Below, in pieces: positions 8,190-17,069 of a stretch of 64,000 bases of DNA. The notes beneath the pieces were generated by a model. It saw nothing but the letters and a program-made list of their open reading frames with translations. It was not told the origin of the DNA and searched no databases. How positions within the stretch are numbered: position 1 is the stretch's first letter; each line of letters starts with the position of its first letter. The position numbers and the translations under genes are program-made. Source of the stretch: Priestia koreensis (lineage in GTDB: Bacteria > Bacillota > Bacilli > Bacillales > Bacillaceae_H). The stretch covers positions 51,914 through 115,913 of the forward strand of contig NZ_LILC01000016.1 in assembly GCF_001274935.1 (NCBI RefSeq). The letters run 5' to 3'.

Positions 8190-9101
8190 ATGTCCAACGA
8201 ACTATCTTATACAATTGAAGAAGTCGCAAAGCTTCTTAAAGTCTCAAAACTGACGGTTTATGACCTCGTAAAAAAAGGTGACCTACCTGTTTTTCGTGTG
8301 GGGCGTCAAATGCGAATGACCGCTTCAGATTTAAATGACTACATTCAATCTCAAACTGCACGTCCTACACCTTCTATCTCAGCGGCTGAGCCAATCGCAA
8401 AGCCTATTGTTATTAGCGGTCAGGACATGGTGTTGGATATTTTGAGCAATCATATTGAGGAGAACCTGCAGCAGAAAACGCTTCGCTCCTACTCTGGAAG
8501 CTTGAATAGCTTAATTGCGATGTACAACGGTGAATGTGATGTGGTTAGTTTACATATGTTTGATGGTGATACAGGAGAATATAATCTACCCTTCACGAAA
8601 AAGATTCTCGTTGGTCATCCTCATATCGTCATTCGCCTTTTATCTCGAAGAGCAGGATTTTACGTTCAAAAAGGAAATCCACAAAAGCTTTCGTCTTGGG
8701 AAGATTTGGCGAATGCTGAGCTCAGACTTGTCAACCGTGAAAAAGGTTCTGGTGCACGGATCTTACTTGATGAACAGCTCCGTCTTCATCATATTCCTTC
8801 ACGTACTATAAACGGGTATGACCATGAGGAATCTAGTCATCTAAGCGTCGCATCAGCAGTCGCCTCTCACTCCGCAGATGTGGGAATTGGAATTGAAAAA
8901 GCCGCAACGATGGTCGGCATTGATTTTATTCCTCTGATTAACGAATGCTATGACTTAGTCATCTTAAAAAACGCGCAAAATCGCGCGCTCATTGAGTACG
9001 TAACAGAGCTCTTATGTACGTCGTCTTTTCAGTCTAAAATTAAAGCACTTGGAAATTATGATGTTTCTGAAATGGGTACCATCGTATATGAATCACACTA
9101 A
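8190..9101 (+). CDS. Excisionase-type HTH regulator with a molybdate-binding-like domain
   Basis: The N-terminus (YTIEEVAKLLKVSKLTVYDL, then KKGDLPVFRVGRQMRM) is a MerR/excisionase-type helix-turn-helix. Residues from about 80 to 300 form a periplasmic-binding-like domain of the ModA/PBP_like family, with SGSLNSLIAMYNGECDVV, VNREKGSGARILLDEQL and VASAVASHSADVGIGIEKAA. Such fusions act as one-component sensors of molybdate or a related anion. The start follows GAAAGGAGGGG. Its divergence from modA and the phased repeats between them suggest that it controls modA and perhaps itself. Confidence 0.85.
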   Translation: MSNELSYTIEEVAKLLKVSKLTVYDLVKKGDLPVFRVGRQMRMTASDLNDYIQSQTARPTPSISAAEPIAKPIVISGQDMVLDILSNHIEENLQQKTLRSYSGSLNSLIAMYNGECDVVSLHMFDGDTGEYNLPFTKKILVGHPHIVIRLLSRRAGFYVQKGNPQKLSSWEDLANAELRLVNREKGSGARILLDEQLRLHHIPSRTINGYDHEESSHLSVASAVASHSADVGIGIEKAATMVGIDFIPLINECYDLVILKNAQNRALIEYVTELLCTSSFQSKIKALGNYDVSEMGTIVYESH

Positions 9102-9139
9102 AAAAGCCCGTCTGTTCGAATGGACTAGACGGGCTTTTT
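9101..9139. terminator. Bidirectional terminator between the regulator and gdh
   Basis: AAAAAGCCCGTCT and AGACGGGCTTTTT form a stem with A and T runs on both sides, serving the convergent genes on either side. Confidence 0.85.
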
Positions 9140-9146
9140 ACTATGA

Positions 9147-9935
<789 letters not shown>

Positions 9936-9953
9936 TCATTCCTCCTCAAATTC

Positions 9954-10811
9954 TTATGCTTTTGCTTTCCCTAGTAGCACAGCTGCGATGATGATGAGAA
10001 TAATCCCAATCGCAATTCCGATGAGCTGTTTCTTCGTTTTCTTTTCACCGAGAATAAAAATTCCACCTAGCGTTGAAATAACGATTCCCATTTGTGATAA
10101 CGAGAAGCTTGTCGCAACCCCAACACGCGGCTGTGAAATGAATAAGAATAGGTTACCTGCTGCCCAAATAAGACCAGGAATAATGTTTCGAATGGCATAT
10201 TTATTAAATGGTTTGTATTTGGCCGTTAAGATAACACCACCAATTACCATACCCACTGCTTGAGGTAACAATGCGTCCCATCCGCTGACGTTAAAGAAGC
10301 GTGCGATCACAACGTAGACAAGATAACCAATCGTTGAAATGATTAAAATAATAATCCCTTTTTTAAAGTCGCCTGACTCCTCTTTTTCACCTGATTTCTT
10401 GTCGCGTAATGAGGTGAGAACAATCCCGACAATGATTAAAATAAGCGCGGTTGTTCCTAAAATAATACTTGTCGTTGTTGACCATTCATGAAAGACAATT
10501 ACTCCAAATAACGTTGTTGCCACGAGCTGCATGCCAGTTGAGATTGGCATCGTTTTTGATACACCCATTAAATCAATACTTTTCAGCTGATTACTTTGTC
10601 CAACCGCCCAGAAAATACCGGAAACGGCTCCGACGATAAAAATCGTGGGTGACAGATGGGGATGAACAAATAAGTAGACGACAATCGAGAAGATGAGGGC
10701 TCCAATCGTTGTCCCAAGTGTTTGACTATACGGTCCCCCACCTAGCTTTACGTTGAAAAGTACAATACTTCCCCAGAAAATGGCGGGTAAAATCGCTAAT
10801 AGAATATCCAT
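9954..10811 (-). CDS. glcU: Glucose uptake protein GlcU
   Basis: This 285-residue protein has ten predicted membrane spans and the GRP/EamA transporter pattern, beginning MDILLAILPAIFWGSIVLFN. GlcU of Bacillus imports glucose by proton symport. Its pairing with glucose dehydrogenase is the same as in the B. subtilis and B. megaterium forespore operon. The ATG is preceded by GAAAGG. The glucose-oxidising enzyme follows directly, so imported glucose can be oxidised at once. Confidence 0.9.
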   Translation of the reverse strand: MDILLAILPAIFWGSIVLFNVKLGGGPYSQTLGTTIGALIFSIVVYLFVHPHLSPTIFIVGAVSGIFWAVGQSNQLKSIDLMGVSKTMPISTGMQLVATTLFGVIVFHEWSTTTSIILGTTALILIIVGIVLTSLRDKKSGEKEESGDFKKGIIILIISTIGYLVYVVIARFFNVSGWDALLPQAVGMVIGGVILTAKYKPFNKYAIRNIIPGLIWAAGNLFLFISQPRVGVATSFSLSQMGIVISTLGGIFILGEKKTKKQLIGIAIGIILIIIAAVLLGKAKA

Positions 10812-10893
10812 GATTTCAAAAACCTTTCTCTAGATGATTTAGTTGAGATGAGTTGCTAACCTTGACAAAAACAGTCAGCATCTTCTTTTCAGT

Positions 10894-10923
10894 TAGTATC
10901 TTGCTCAAATTTTAAAATATGTA
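10894..10923 (-). promoter_or_regulatory. Possible forespore-type (SigG) promoter of glcU-gdh
   Basis: On the minus strand TACATA and GATACTA are 17 bases apart, a partial match to the SigG consensus (TGMATA / CATAMTA). In B. subtilis the equivalent operon is SigG-dependent. The match is imperfect, so this is a candidate only. The rest of 10812-11048 shows nothing else. Confidence 0.3.
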
Positions 10924-11048
10924 TTAAATTCCTCCGAGGAAGAAAAAACAATTCGTGCAAAATACCGCTTAAAAAGCCGACTTGAGTTAAATACCCCATT
11001 CTTTTTTCTTTAATCATGAAATTGCACGCCTTAGAGTTAAAAGTCGTA

Positions 11049-11366
11049 TTAGTCATCTGCCGGTCTTGGTCCTGGATCTCCTCCTAAGCTGTTCGCTGTC
11101 ATAATGGGTCTAACAATCAAATCGTGGGTGACTCGTATTTGACACGATAGCCGCAAGTTATCGTCAATCCCTCCGTTTATAGAATTAGTCGTCATCATTA
11201 AATCATCAAACTCTCCGTCTAAAAGCTCTACTCGACATGATGTACACCTTCCGTGTCCACCACATCGATGCATAATCGGAACACCGTTGTCTTCAAGCGC
11301 CAATACAAGCTTTTTTCCATACTCTACTTCAAAAGTGTCATATCCAATCACCGTTACTTCAGGCAT
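11049..11366 (-). CDS. [2Fe-2S] ferredoxin-like protein
   Basis: This 105-residue protein has a plant-type ferredoxin motif: CGGHGRCTSC (three Cys with the spacing C-x5-C-x2-C) and the fourth Cys in LRLSCQI. It would carry single electrons in the cytoplasm. It ends in an unusual Pro/Asp tail (GGDPGPRPADD). A ring-cleaving dioxygenase-like gene lies upstream on the same strand, but a terminator separates them. The redox partner is unknown. Confidence 0.85.
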   Translation of the reverse strand: MPEVTVIGYDTFEVEYGKKLVLALEDNGVPIMHRCGGHGRCTSCRVELLDGEFDDLMMTTNSINGGIDDNLRLSCQIRVTHDLIVRPIMTANSLGGDPGPRPADD

Positions 11367-11423
11367 TGTATACCCTCCTTTATCTATAAGTAGTTATCTG
11401 CAATCGAGTCGATTTATAAACAT

Positions 11424-11454
11424 AAAAAGAGGCTAGCGTCTGCTAACCTCTTTC
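11424..11454 (-). terminator. Terminator after the dioxygenase gene
   Basis: On the minus strand AAAGAGGTTAGC and GCTAGCCTCTTT form a stem followed by TT and A/T. Confidence 0.75.
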
Positions 11455-11457
11455 GAT

Positions 11458-12441
11458 TTATTCCATTTCCTTTTGAATGTCCTTTGTACTTCTTACTGTA
11501 TCAATCGGTCTAACCATTTTCTCGATTTGCTCACGCTTAGGCTCTAAAAATGGCGGTAGAGACAATTTCTCTCCAAGCGTTTCGTACGGTTCATCTCCCA
11601 TGAACCCTGGACCGTCTGTCGCAAGCTCAAATAATATTTGTGGTGCGACGCGCGTATAAAGCGATTGGAAGAAGAAGCGATCCACAAAACCTGATGTTTG
11701 AAGACCAAATCCTTCAATGCGCGTAATCCATTGATTAAGTACATCCTGATCTTCAACGCGGAACGCCGCATGGTGAACCGTTCCGTATCCTTGTCTTGCC
11801 TGTGGGAATACGGTATTATGCTCGACAACCATCTGTGCTCCGTTTCCACCTTCTCCTACTTCAAACAAGTGAAAATCGCCTTCTTGCGCAATTTCCTTAA
11901 ACTCAAAGACCATTTCTGACACTTGTTTAAAAAAGTCAAATTGTGCGACACGAACAAAAATTGGGCCTAGTCCTGTAATTGCGTATTCTAATGGAATAGG
12001 ACCGTTCTGCCACGGCGTTCCAGACTGAACCCCTTTGTTATGCTCATCTGAGATAAGCTGATAGTGCTGATCATCAAAATCGACAAACGATAGCGTCTTT
12101 TTCCCGAACTGCTCTTGAATGCCAGTATGCGTAACTTCTAGTCGATCAAAGCGCTTTACCCAATAAGCAAGAGCCTCATCTGACGGTACGCGAAATGATG
12201 TTTTCGAAATCTCATTTGTTCCGTGTACCCCTTGTGGAATGCCAGGAAAGTCAAAGAACGTCATGTCTGTTCCTGCGCTTCCCTTATCATCGGCAAAAAA
12301 TAGATGATACGTTTGAATGTCATCTTGGTTTACCGTTTTTTTCACTAGACGCATGCCTAACACATACGTAAAAAATTCATAGTTCTTTTCGGCACTGCTC
12401 GTAATAGCGGTTACGTGATGAATCCCTTTTAGTCCTTGCAT
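11458..12441 (-). CDS. Ring-cleaving dioxygenase / glyoxalase family protein (MhqO-like)
   Basis: This 327-residue protein has two vicinal-oxygen-chelate halves. The first starts LKGIHHVTAITSSAEKNYEF and the second is around YGTVHHAAFRVEDQD, with His in IHHVTA and VHHAAF and a Glu in LFELATD as likely metal ligands. Members of this group (MhqA, MhqE and MhqO of B. subtilis) act in detoxification of hydroquinones and catechols. An inverted repeat much like the MhqR operator lies 70 bases upstream, and an MhqR-like repressor is encoded at 16496-16936, so induction by quinones is likely. Confidence 0.85.
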   Translation of the reverse strand: MQGLKGIHHVTAITSSAEKNYEFFTYVLGMRLVKKTVNQDDIQTYHLFFADDKGSAGTDMTFFDFPGIPQGVHGTNEISKTSFRVPSDEALAYWVKRFDRLEVTHTGIQEQFGKKTLSFVDFDDQHYQLISDEHNKGVQSGTPWQNGPIPLEYAITGLGPIFVRVAQFDFFKQVSEMVFEFKEIAQEGDFHLFEVGEGGNGAQMVVEHNTVFPQARQGYGTVHHAAFRVEDQDVLNQWITRIEGFGLQTSGFVDRFFFQSLYTRVAPQILFELATDGPGFMGDEPYETLGEKLSLPPFLEPKREQIEKMVRPIDTVRSTKDIQKEME

Positions 12442-12510
12442 TGTTTATTCCTCCCTGTTCTCTTCACATTTCATTTTTATTATTGGCTTTTATCATCATC
12501 TTTAAATAAA

Positions 12511-12530
12511 ATATCTTGAATTAAAGATAT
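12511..12530. promoter_or_regulatory. MhqR-type operator
   Basis: ATATCTTGAATTAAAGATAT is a 20-base palindrome with one mismatched pair. It resembles the published B. subtilis MhqR box (ATCTCGAATTCGAGAT core). It sits upstream of the dioxygenase gene. Confidence 0.6.
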
Positions 12531-12533
12531 CAT

Positions 12534-12572
12534 ACAAAAAAACAATCTGTCAACGTTATTTAGACAGATTGT
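12534..12572 (-). terminator. Terminator after the DUF1572 gene
   Basis: On the minus strand ACAATCTGTC and GACAGATTGT form a stem followed by a run of T residues. Confidence 0.8.
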
Positions 12573-12579
12573 GCAGTCT

Positions 12580-13083
12580 TCATTTTTTTCTCTTTGGAAT
12601 AGTTAGCGTTGTCCAGCTTTTTTGCACTTGCTTTGCTGCATAGACAATTTGTCCAACGTGGTACGAATAGTGATACATTTGCCGCTCAATTGCTTCCATA
12701 ACGGTGTGGGCTTCACCGCGAATGTAGACAGGTCGTAAAAGGTCGTCTTCTCCTATTCCGTCAAGAGCGTTTAGAAAAACGGTCCATCCTCTATTCCATC
12801 GTGCGTCCAATTCTTCTCGCGTTGTGATCGTCCCTTCAAACTCATCATCACGATCCCGATTTGGCTTTTCCCCATCTGAATGAAAGAAATCGGTCCAGCG
12901 CGACACCATATTTCCACTCATATGCTTAACGATGATGCCAATGCTGTTTGACTCTTCGTTCGGTGACCACCCAATCATCTCATCGTCTATCTGATCAAAC
13001 GCCCGCTCAGCGGTTTTTTTCATGTCTAGAAAACGTGCTTTAACAACCCTTATGTACTCAGCAGCAAACTGTGATGAACTCAT
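12580..13083 (-). CDS. DinB-superfamily (DUF1572) protein
   Basis: This 167-residue protein is a four-helix DinB-like fold. It has the sequence SNSIGIIVKHMSGNM and later YHYSYHVGQIVYAAK, which place His residues where this family binds metal. The relatives include thiol-dependent transferases, but the substrate is unknown. I chose the ATG at 13083 (MSSSQFAAEY), preceded by GAAGGAGAGG, over one nine codons upstream. It is a monocistronic unit. Confidence 0.8.
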   Translation of the reverse strand: MSSSQFAAEYIRVVKARFLDMKKTAERAFDQIDDEMIGWSPNEESNSIGIIVKHMSGNMVSRWTDFFHSDGEKPNRDRDDEFEGTITTREELDARWNRGWTVFLNALDGIGEDDLLRPVYIRGEAHTVMEAIERQMYHYSYHVGQIVYAAKQVQKSWTTLTIPKRKK

Positions 13084-13243
13084 TGAATTCCTCTCCTTCG
13101 AAAAAAACATTGTTATATATATTCGCTAGGGAGATTCGTTATCCTTTTCGTTTCGTGTATCGCTCTACGTTTCTACCATCTGTGCTAATTAGCAACTCGT
13201 ACTTCACTTACTTATCAAACATAAAACTACACTAAATCATGCC

Positions 13244-13277
13244 AAAAGAAGAAATTCTCTTATGAATTTCTTCTTTT
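13244..13277. other. Perfect 14-bp inverted repeat in the lrp upstream region
   Basis: AAAAGAAGAAATTC and GAATTTCTTCTTTT are separated by six bases, with a T run at the end in the plus sense, 77 bases before the Lrp gene. It could be a terminator (no plus-strand gene lies upstream), an attenuator in the lrp leader, or an operator. No other feature is seen in 13084-13353. Confidence 0.5.
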
Positions 13278-13353
13278 TATATAAAAAAACATTGAAAAAA
13301 CTTATAAAATAAATTAATATACATAAATACTTAATAAAAAAAGGTGATAAAAG

Positions 13354-13824
13354 ATGGATTCTTTCGATTCGAAGATTATATATTTATTAACGAATGATGC
13401 GCGTATGCGCTGGGCAGACCTTGCTTCTCAAATCGGATTGTCTGCGCCTGCGACGGCAGACAGAGTGAATCGCTTGATTGACCAAGGCGTCATCAAAGGA
13501 TTTCGTGCGAGCATTGAGCCTGAAACAGTCGGCTGTGAATGCACGGCGTTTGTGGCGGTTTCTTTGGATCGACCACAGCACAGGACAGCATTTTTAGAGC
13601 TTGTGAACAACAAAAAAGAAATACAGGAATGTCATCATATCGCAGGAGAGGATGATTACTTGTTAAAAATTCGCTGTCGTAATACAAAGGATTTAGACCG
13701 GGTGATTAGTCACGAGATTAAAGGTGTAGAAGGCGTCACCAGAACCAAAACAACGATCGTGATGGATACGACAAAAGAATCATCAGAGCTTGCTCTTCAG
13801 CCGCACGTCTTTTCTGAGGAGTGA
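13354..13824 (+). CDS. Lrp/AsnC family regulator of the LysE exporters
   Basis: This 156-residue protein has an N-terminal winged helix (IIYLLTNDARMRWADLASQI, then GLSAPATADRVNRL) and a C-terminal RAM ligand-binding domain (about residues 65-140). It begins a unit with two LysE-type exporters; the next gene starts six bases after its stop. By analogy with other lrp-lysE or azlB-like units it probably senses an amino acid and switches on export. Confidence 0.87.
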   Translation: MDSFDSKIIYLLTNDARMRWADLASQIGLSAPATADRVNRLIDQGVIKGFRASIEPETVGCECTAFVAVSLDRPQHRTAFLELVNNKKEIQECHHIAGEDDYLLKIRCRNTKDLDRVISHEIKGVEGVTRTKTTIVMDTTKESSELALQPHVFSEE

Positions 13825-13829
13825 CTGCC

Positions 13830-14438
13830 GTGAACGAATCCTACATTCTAAAAGGCATACTGATCGGGCTGTCCATCGCCGCACCCGTTGGTCCTATTGG
13901 ATTATTGTGCATACAACGAACGCTCACACAAGGAAAAGCAGTTGGACTCGTATCAGGGCTTGGTGCTGCAACGGCCGATGCGCTGTACGGCACCATTGCA
14001 GCTCTTGGACTGACGGCACTCTCGCACTTCCTTCTTGGCCAGCAGCAGTTGTTGCACCTAGTAGGTGGCGTGTTCCTCCCCTATTTAGGGATTAAAACGC
14101 TTCGGTCAACCGCTGCAAGCTCTCCGGCAAAGGTAGGCGGAGCAAATATGTGGATGGCCTACACGTCCGTGCTTTTGTTAACCATCACAAATCCTATGAC
14201 CATCCTTTCTTTTCTAGGTATTTTTTCAGGCGTAGGTGTATCTGTCACTCACGGGGCACAATTAGATGCTTTGTGGCTAGTTGGAGGCGTGTTTGCCGGA
14301 TCCCTTCTGTGGTGGTTTTTTCTAACATCGATCGTAGGAATGGTTCAAAATCGACTTCCATCCTTAACGTGGATCAATCGCCTATCTGGCGTTATTCTCA
14401 TCGGCTATAGCATTTGGTCGCTTGGACATTTTATGTGA
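13830..14438 (+). CDS. LysE family amino acid exporter, tandem copy 1
   Basis: This 202-residue membrane protein with about six spans carries the LysE/RhtB signature (IGLSIAAPVGPIGLLCIQRT) near the N-terminus. I chose the GTG at 13830 because GAGGAG lies nine bases before it; an in-frame GTG at 13821 would overlap the upstream stop but has no spacing. Members export amino acids. It is 45-50% alike by eye to the next gene, so the two arose by tandem duplication and may form a heteromer. Confidence 0.87.
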   Translation: MNESYILKGILIGLSIAAPVGPIGLLCIQRTLTQGKAVGLVSGLGAATADALYGTIAALGLTALSHFLLGQQQLLHLVGGVFLPYLGIKTLRSTAASSPAKVGGANMWMAYTSVLLLTITNPMTILSFLGIFSGVGVSVTHGAQLDALWLVGGVFAGSLLWWFFLTSIVGMVQNRLPSLTWINRLSGVILIGYSIWSLGHFM

Positions 14439-14456
14439 AAGGAATTTTTTCAACTT

Positions 14457-15053
14457 ATGTTATTACTTAAAAGTTTCATCTTAGGTTTTTCGGTTTCCGC
14501 TCCTGTGGGACCGATCGGATTATTATGTATTCAACGAACGCTTTCTCGAGGAAAAACGGCTGGTTTTTTAACAGGGCTTGGGGCATCTACAGCAAACGTG
14601 TTATATGCCAGCGTAGCAGCCTTCGGTTTTTCGGTTATTTCTGCTTTCCTTCTGGAACAAGAATTTTACTTAAAACTGCTCGGAGCTATTTTTCTATTTT
14701 ACCTTGGAATTAAAACATTTTTGAAAAAACCGGCGGATCACGCAGCGAATCTGCAAGGCGAACGTTTACTTACGATGTATTTATCGACGTTTCTATTAAT
14801 GATTACCAATCCAACTACGATCTTAAACTTCGTCGCGATGTTTGCTGGTTTGGGATTTGAAAAAGGGAGCGGTTCGGCGATAACAGCCGTCTCTCTTATC
14901 CTTGGTGTGTTTTTAGGTGCTACGTTCTGGTGGCTGTTACTAAGCTTTGGCGTAAGCGTCTTTCGTGCTAAAATTACCCCTCACCTCGGCCTTGTCAACA
15001 AACTTGCCGGCATTTTGATTCTATTATTAGGCATCCTTGCCTTTGTAAGCTAA
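14457..15053 (+). CDS. LysE family amino acid exporter, tandem copy 2
   Basis: This 198-residue LysE/RhtB protein has the signature SVSAPVGPIGLLCIQRTLSR and the conserved MITNPTTILNFVAMF segment. It follows its paralogue by 18 bases and is followed by a strong terminator, so it ends the lrp-lysE-lysE unit. The start ATG is preceded by AAGGAA at a long spacing (12 bases). Confidence 0.87.
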   Translation: MLLLKSFILGFSVSAPVGPIGLLCIQRTLSRGKTAGFLTGLGASTANVLYASVAAFGFSVISAFLLEQEFYLKLLGAIFLFYLGIKTFLKKPADHAANLQGERLLTMYLSTFLLMITNPTTILNFVAMFAGLGFEKGSGSAITAVSLILGVFLGATFWWLLLSFGVSVFRAKITPHLGLVNKLAGILILLLGILAFVS

Positions 15054-15061
15054 ATCAAATC

Positions 15062-15098
15062 AAAAAAGCTCAAGAGCTGTCGTCTCTTGAGCTTTTTT
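15062..15098. terminator. Bidirectional terminator
   Basis: AAAAAAGCTCAAGAG and CTCTTGAGCTTTTTT form a 15-bp stem with A and T flanks between two convergent genes. Confidence 0.9.
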
Positions 15099-15099
15099 C

Positions 15100-15615
15100 T
15101 TACCATGCAACATCGTTAACATTTGGCCACTCGTATATAAGAAGGCTCAGCTCCTTGCCACCTATCGTGATCATTTCTGTTTTAATCAGCTGTGCGCCAT
15201 AATGCTCATAGAAGTAGCGCGTATGATTATCTTCAAGCACCTCTACAAATACTTGGTTAAAACCTACTCTCTGACATTGCTGAAGAAGTTCTTTTAGCAG
15301 TTCCTTTCCGATCCCTTGCCCTTGATGGGGCTCTAATAAATAAATTGACGTCAAATCGCCGGCGTTCTCCACATGGTTACGATCACGCTTTCCACAATCC
15401 CCGAATCCTATTACTTCACCGCTCTCATCTACGGCTACAAATGTATAACTATCGTCTTTATTCAAATTGTTTTCCCATAGCGATGTACGCTGATCGTATG
15501 ACAAACGGTCGAGGAATTCATCTGGAATAATTCCTTTGTACGTCGTGCGCCAGCTGTCAACGTGTACGCTGGCAATGCCTTTTGCATCGGTTTTCTCTGC
15601 TCTTCTAATTTGCAT
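15100..15615 (-). CDS. GNAT family N-acetyltransferase
   Basis: This 171-residue GNAT protein is a paralogue of the one at 806-1315 (both have HVDSWRTTYKGI near the N-terminus). The acetyl-CoA loop is EPHQGQGIGKELLKELLQQC and the C-terminal part is VLEDNHTRYFYEHYGA. The substrate is unknown. The ATG has a GGAGGGGG ribosome binding site. Confidence 0.88.
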   Translation of the reverse strand: MQIRRAEKTDAKGIASVHVDSWRTTYKGIIPDEFLDRLSYDQRTSLWENNLNKDDSYTFVAVDESGEVIGFGDCGKRDRNHVENAGDLTSIYLLEPHQGQGIGKELLKELLQQCQRVGFNQVFVEVLEDNHTRYFYEHYGAQLIKTEMITIGGKELSLLIYEWPNVNDVAW

Positions 15616-15682
15616 GTTCCTCCCCCTCCAGTCGTGATATTAATTGAATAATCTGTAAATAAAATTCGCTATTATGTAGCCT

Positions 15683-15913
15683 TCATCCTCTTTTTGCTCG
15701 AATAAGGTTGGAGATAACATATGCTAGAGTAGCCGCTGCTACCATGACAATTAGTCCTATACTTGGTTGTGTACTGCCAAACACGATGTCAGAACGAACT
15801 GCCGTTACTTCTTGATTTGGTGTATACATCATTGTTAGAACTATGCCAGATGCAAGTTGAAATCCGAACAACAAGAGAATAAAGCTGACAATAAAGATCG
15901 CGTATCGCTTCAT
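15683..15913 (-). CDS. Small two-span membrane protein
   Basis: This 76-residue protein starts MKRYAIFIVSFILLLFGFQL and has two membrane spans (about 3-26 and 45-68) and a basic C-terminus (NLIRAKRG). The ATG at 15913 has GGGAGC before it; an in-frame start 13 codons further up has no such site. It resembles the YjdJ/DUF4306 type of Bacillus small membrane proteins, but I am not certain. No function can be given. Confidence 0.6.
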   Translation of the reverse strand: MKRYAIFIVSFILLLFGFQLASGIVLTMMYTPNQEVTAVRSDIVFGSTQPSIGLIVMVAAATLAYVISNLIRAKRG

Positions 15914-16069
15914 TTTGCTCCCACCCTTCTCTCTGTAATACGTTTTTTCCATAAAAAGGTTTCATCTTTTTACGAATAAGTCCCCGTGACATAATCCTTT
16001 TTCATTCGTGCTATACTTGATAATAGATGAAAGGTCGATGAAATCTACTTTCCATGAAAGGTGGTATCT

Positions 16070-16459
16070 GTGTTGACGTATACGATTAAAGAAATTACGA
16101 AAAAAACGGGCTTAACAGCTCCTACGCTTCGTTTTTATGAAAAAGAAGAAGTTCTTCCTTTTGTGCAGCGTGATGTGAATGGCAACCGTGTATATACGGA
16201 TGAAAACATTAGCTGGATTCATTTCATTTTGGCACTCCGCTCAACAGGTATGCCGATTTCTGAACTTAAGCGTTATGTGAAATTGTATAAGCAAGGAAAC
16301 GTGACGATTCAAGAGCGCAGAAAAATGATGCTCGATCACAAACAAAAAGTAGAAGAAGATATGCGCCAAACTTATAAACACCTTGAACAAATTAACTACA
16401 AGCTCGCATTATATGACGCAATTGAAAACAATTTACAGAACAAAGAGATCCAAATTTAA
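16070..16459 (+). CDS. MerR family transcriptional regulator
   Basis: This protein of about 129 residues has the MerR N-terminal domain (YTIKEITKKTGLTAPTLRFY, then EKEEVLPFVQRD) and a coiled-coil dimerisation helix, but hardly any effector domain. It belongs to the short group represented by YcgE/AdhR-like proteins. The start is a GTG (16070) or the next TTG (16073); AAAGGTGG lies just upstream. No Cys residues occur in the C-terminal part, so metal sensing is unlikely. The target is unknown. Confidence 0.8.
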   Translation: MLTYTIKEITKKTGLTAPTLRFYEKEEVLPFVQRDVNGNRVYTDENISWIHFILALRSTGMPISELKRYVKLYKQGNVTIQERRKMMLDHKQKVEEDMRQTYKHLEQINYKLALYDAIENNLQNKEIQI

Positions 16460-16460
16460 T

Positions 16461-16496
16461 AAAAAAAGATGCTCGACTGAGTCGGGCATCTTTTTT
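16461..16496. terminator. Bidirectional terminator
   Basis: AAAAAAGATGCTCGAC and GTCGGGCATCTTTTTT surround a three-base loop (one G-U pair), between the convergent merR and marR genes. Confidence 0.85.
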
Positions 16497-16936
16497 CATA
16501 CATCCATTGCACCTATCCCAATTTTCTTTAAAATCTCGATGAGCTGAAGCTTCTCTTCAGATGTCGCAAAGGAAAAGTTTTCGCTAATATACTGGACGTG
16601 TTTTGGGAAAAGATCATCAAATAGCTCTTTTCCCTTTTCTGTCAGTACGACAATGGAGCTTCTTCGATCATCAGGACTTGGCTGTCTTTCTACGTATCCA
16701 GTCTTTTCTAGCTTGTCTACGACATACGTAATGCTACCACTTGGAATTGAAAATACGTCACTAATCTTTTGAATCGGATGACTTCCTTTGTTATACAAAA
16801 GCTCTAAAATCATAAATTGCTCAAACCGAATACCTCGGTCTTGAATATCTTTTTGAATATTATCAAAGACGGTTTTAGAAGCACGGCTCCAAACCCGTAA
16901 TAGTTTTAAATCAATTTGCTGATCAGACATACTCAT
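16496..16936 (-). CDS. MarR family regulator, MhqR-like
   Basis: This 146-residue MarR-type winged helix protein contains IPSGSITYVVDKLEKTGYVE and RQPSPDDRRSSIVVLT. The same segment is diagnostic of the MhqR/YkvE group that represses quinone-detoxification genes in B. subtilis. An MhqR-type palindrome occurs at 12511-12530 before the dioxygenase gene. The protein has no Cys near the N-terminus, unlike OhrR. The start follows GGGGG. The link to that operator is inference. Confidence 0.83.
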   Translation of the reverse strand: MSMSDQQIDLKLLRVWSRASKTVFDNIQKDIQDRGIRFEQFMILELLYNKGSHPIQKISDVFSIPSGSITYVVDKLEKTGYVERQPSPDDRRSSIVVLTEKGKELFDDLFPKHVQYISENFSFATSEEKLQLIEILKKIGIGAMDV

Positions 16937-17033
16937 TATGTGTCCCCCTACAAACTTTCTCTCTACTAACCATACTCGAGTTCATGCCAGACATCAAGCT
17001 TATCCTTTATCGATCACTAGTTGTCGCACTCCA

Positions 17034-17062
17034 TAAAGAAAGCTACCTGATCTCAGGTAGCT
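17034..17062 (-). terminator. Terminator after the acetyltransferase gene
   Basis: On the minus strand GCTACCTGA and TCAGGTAGC form a 9-bp stem followed by TTTCTTT. Confidence 0.8.
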
Positions 17063-17069
17063 TGTTTTC

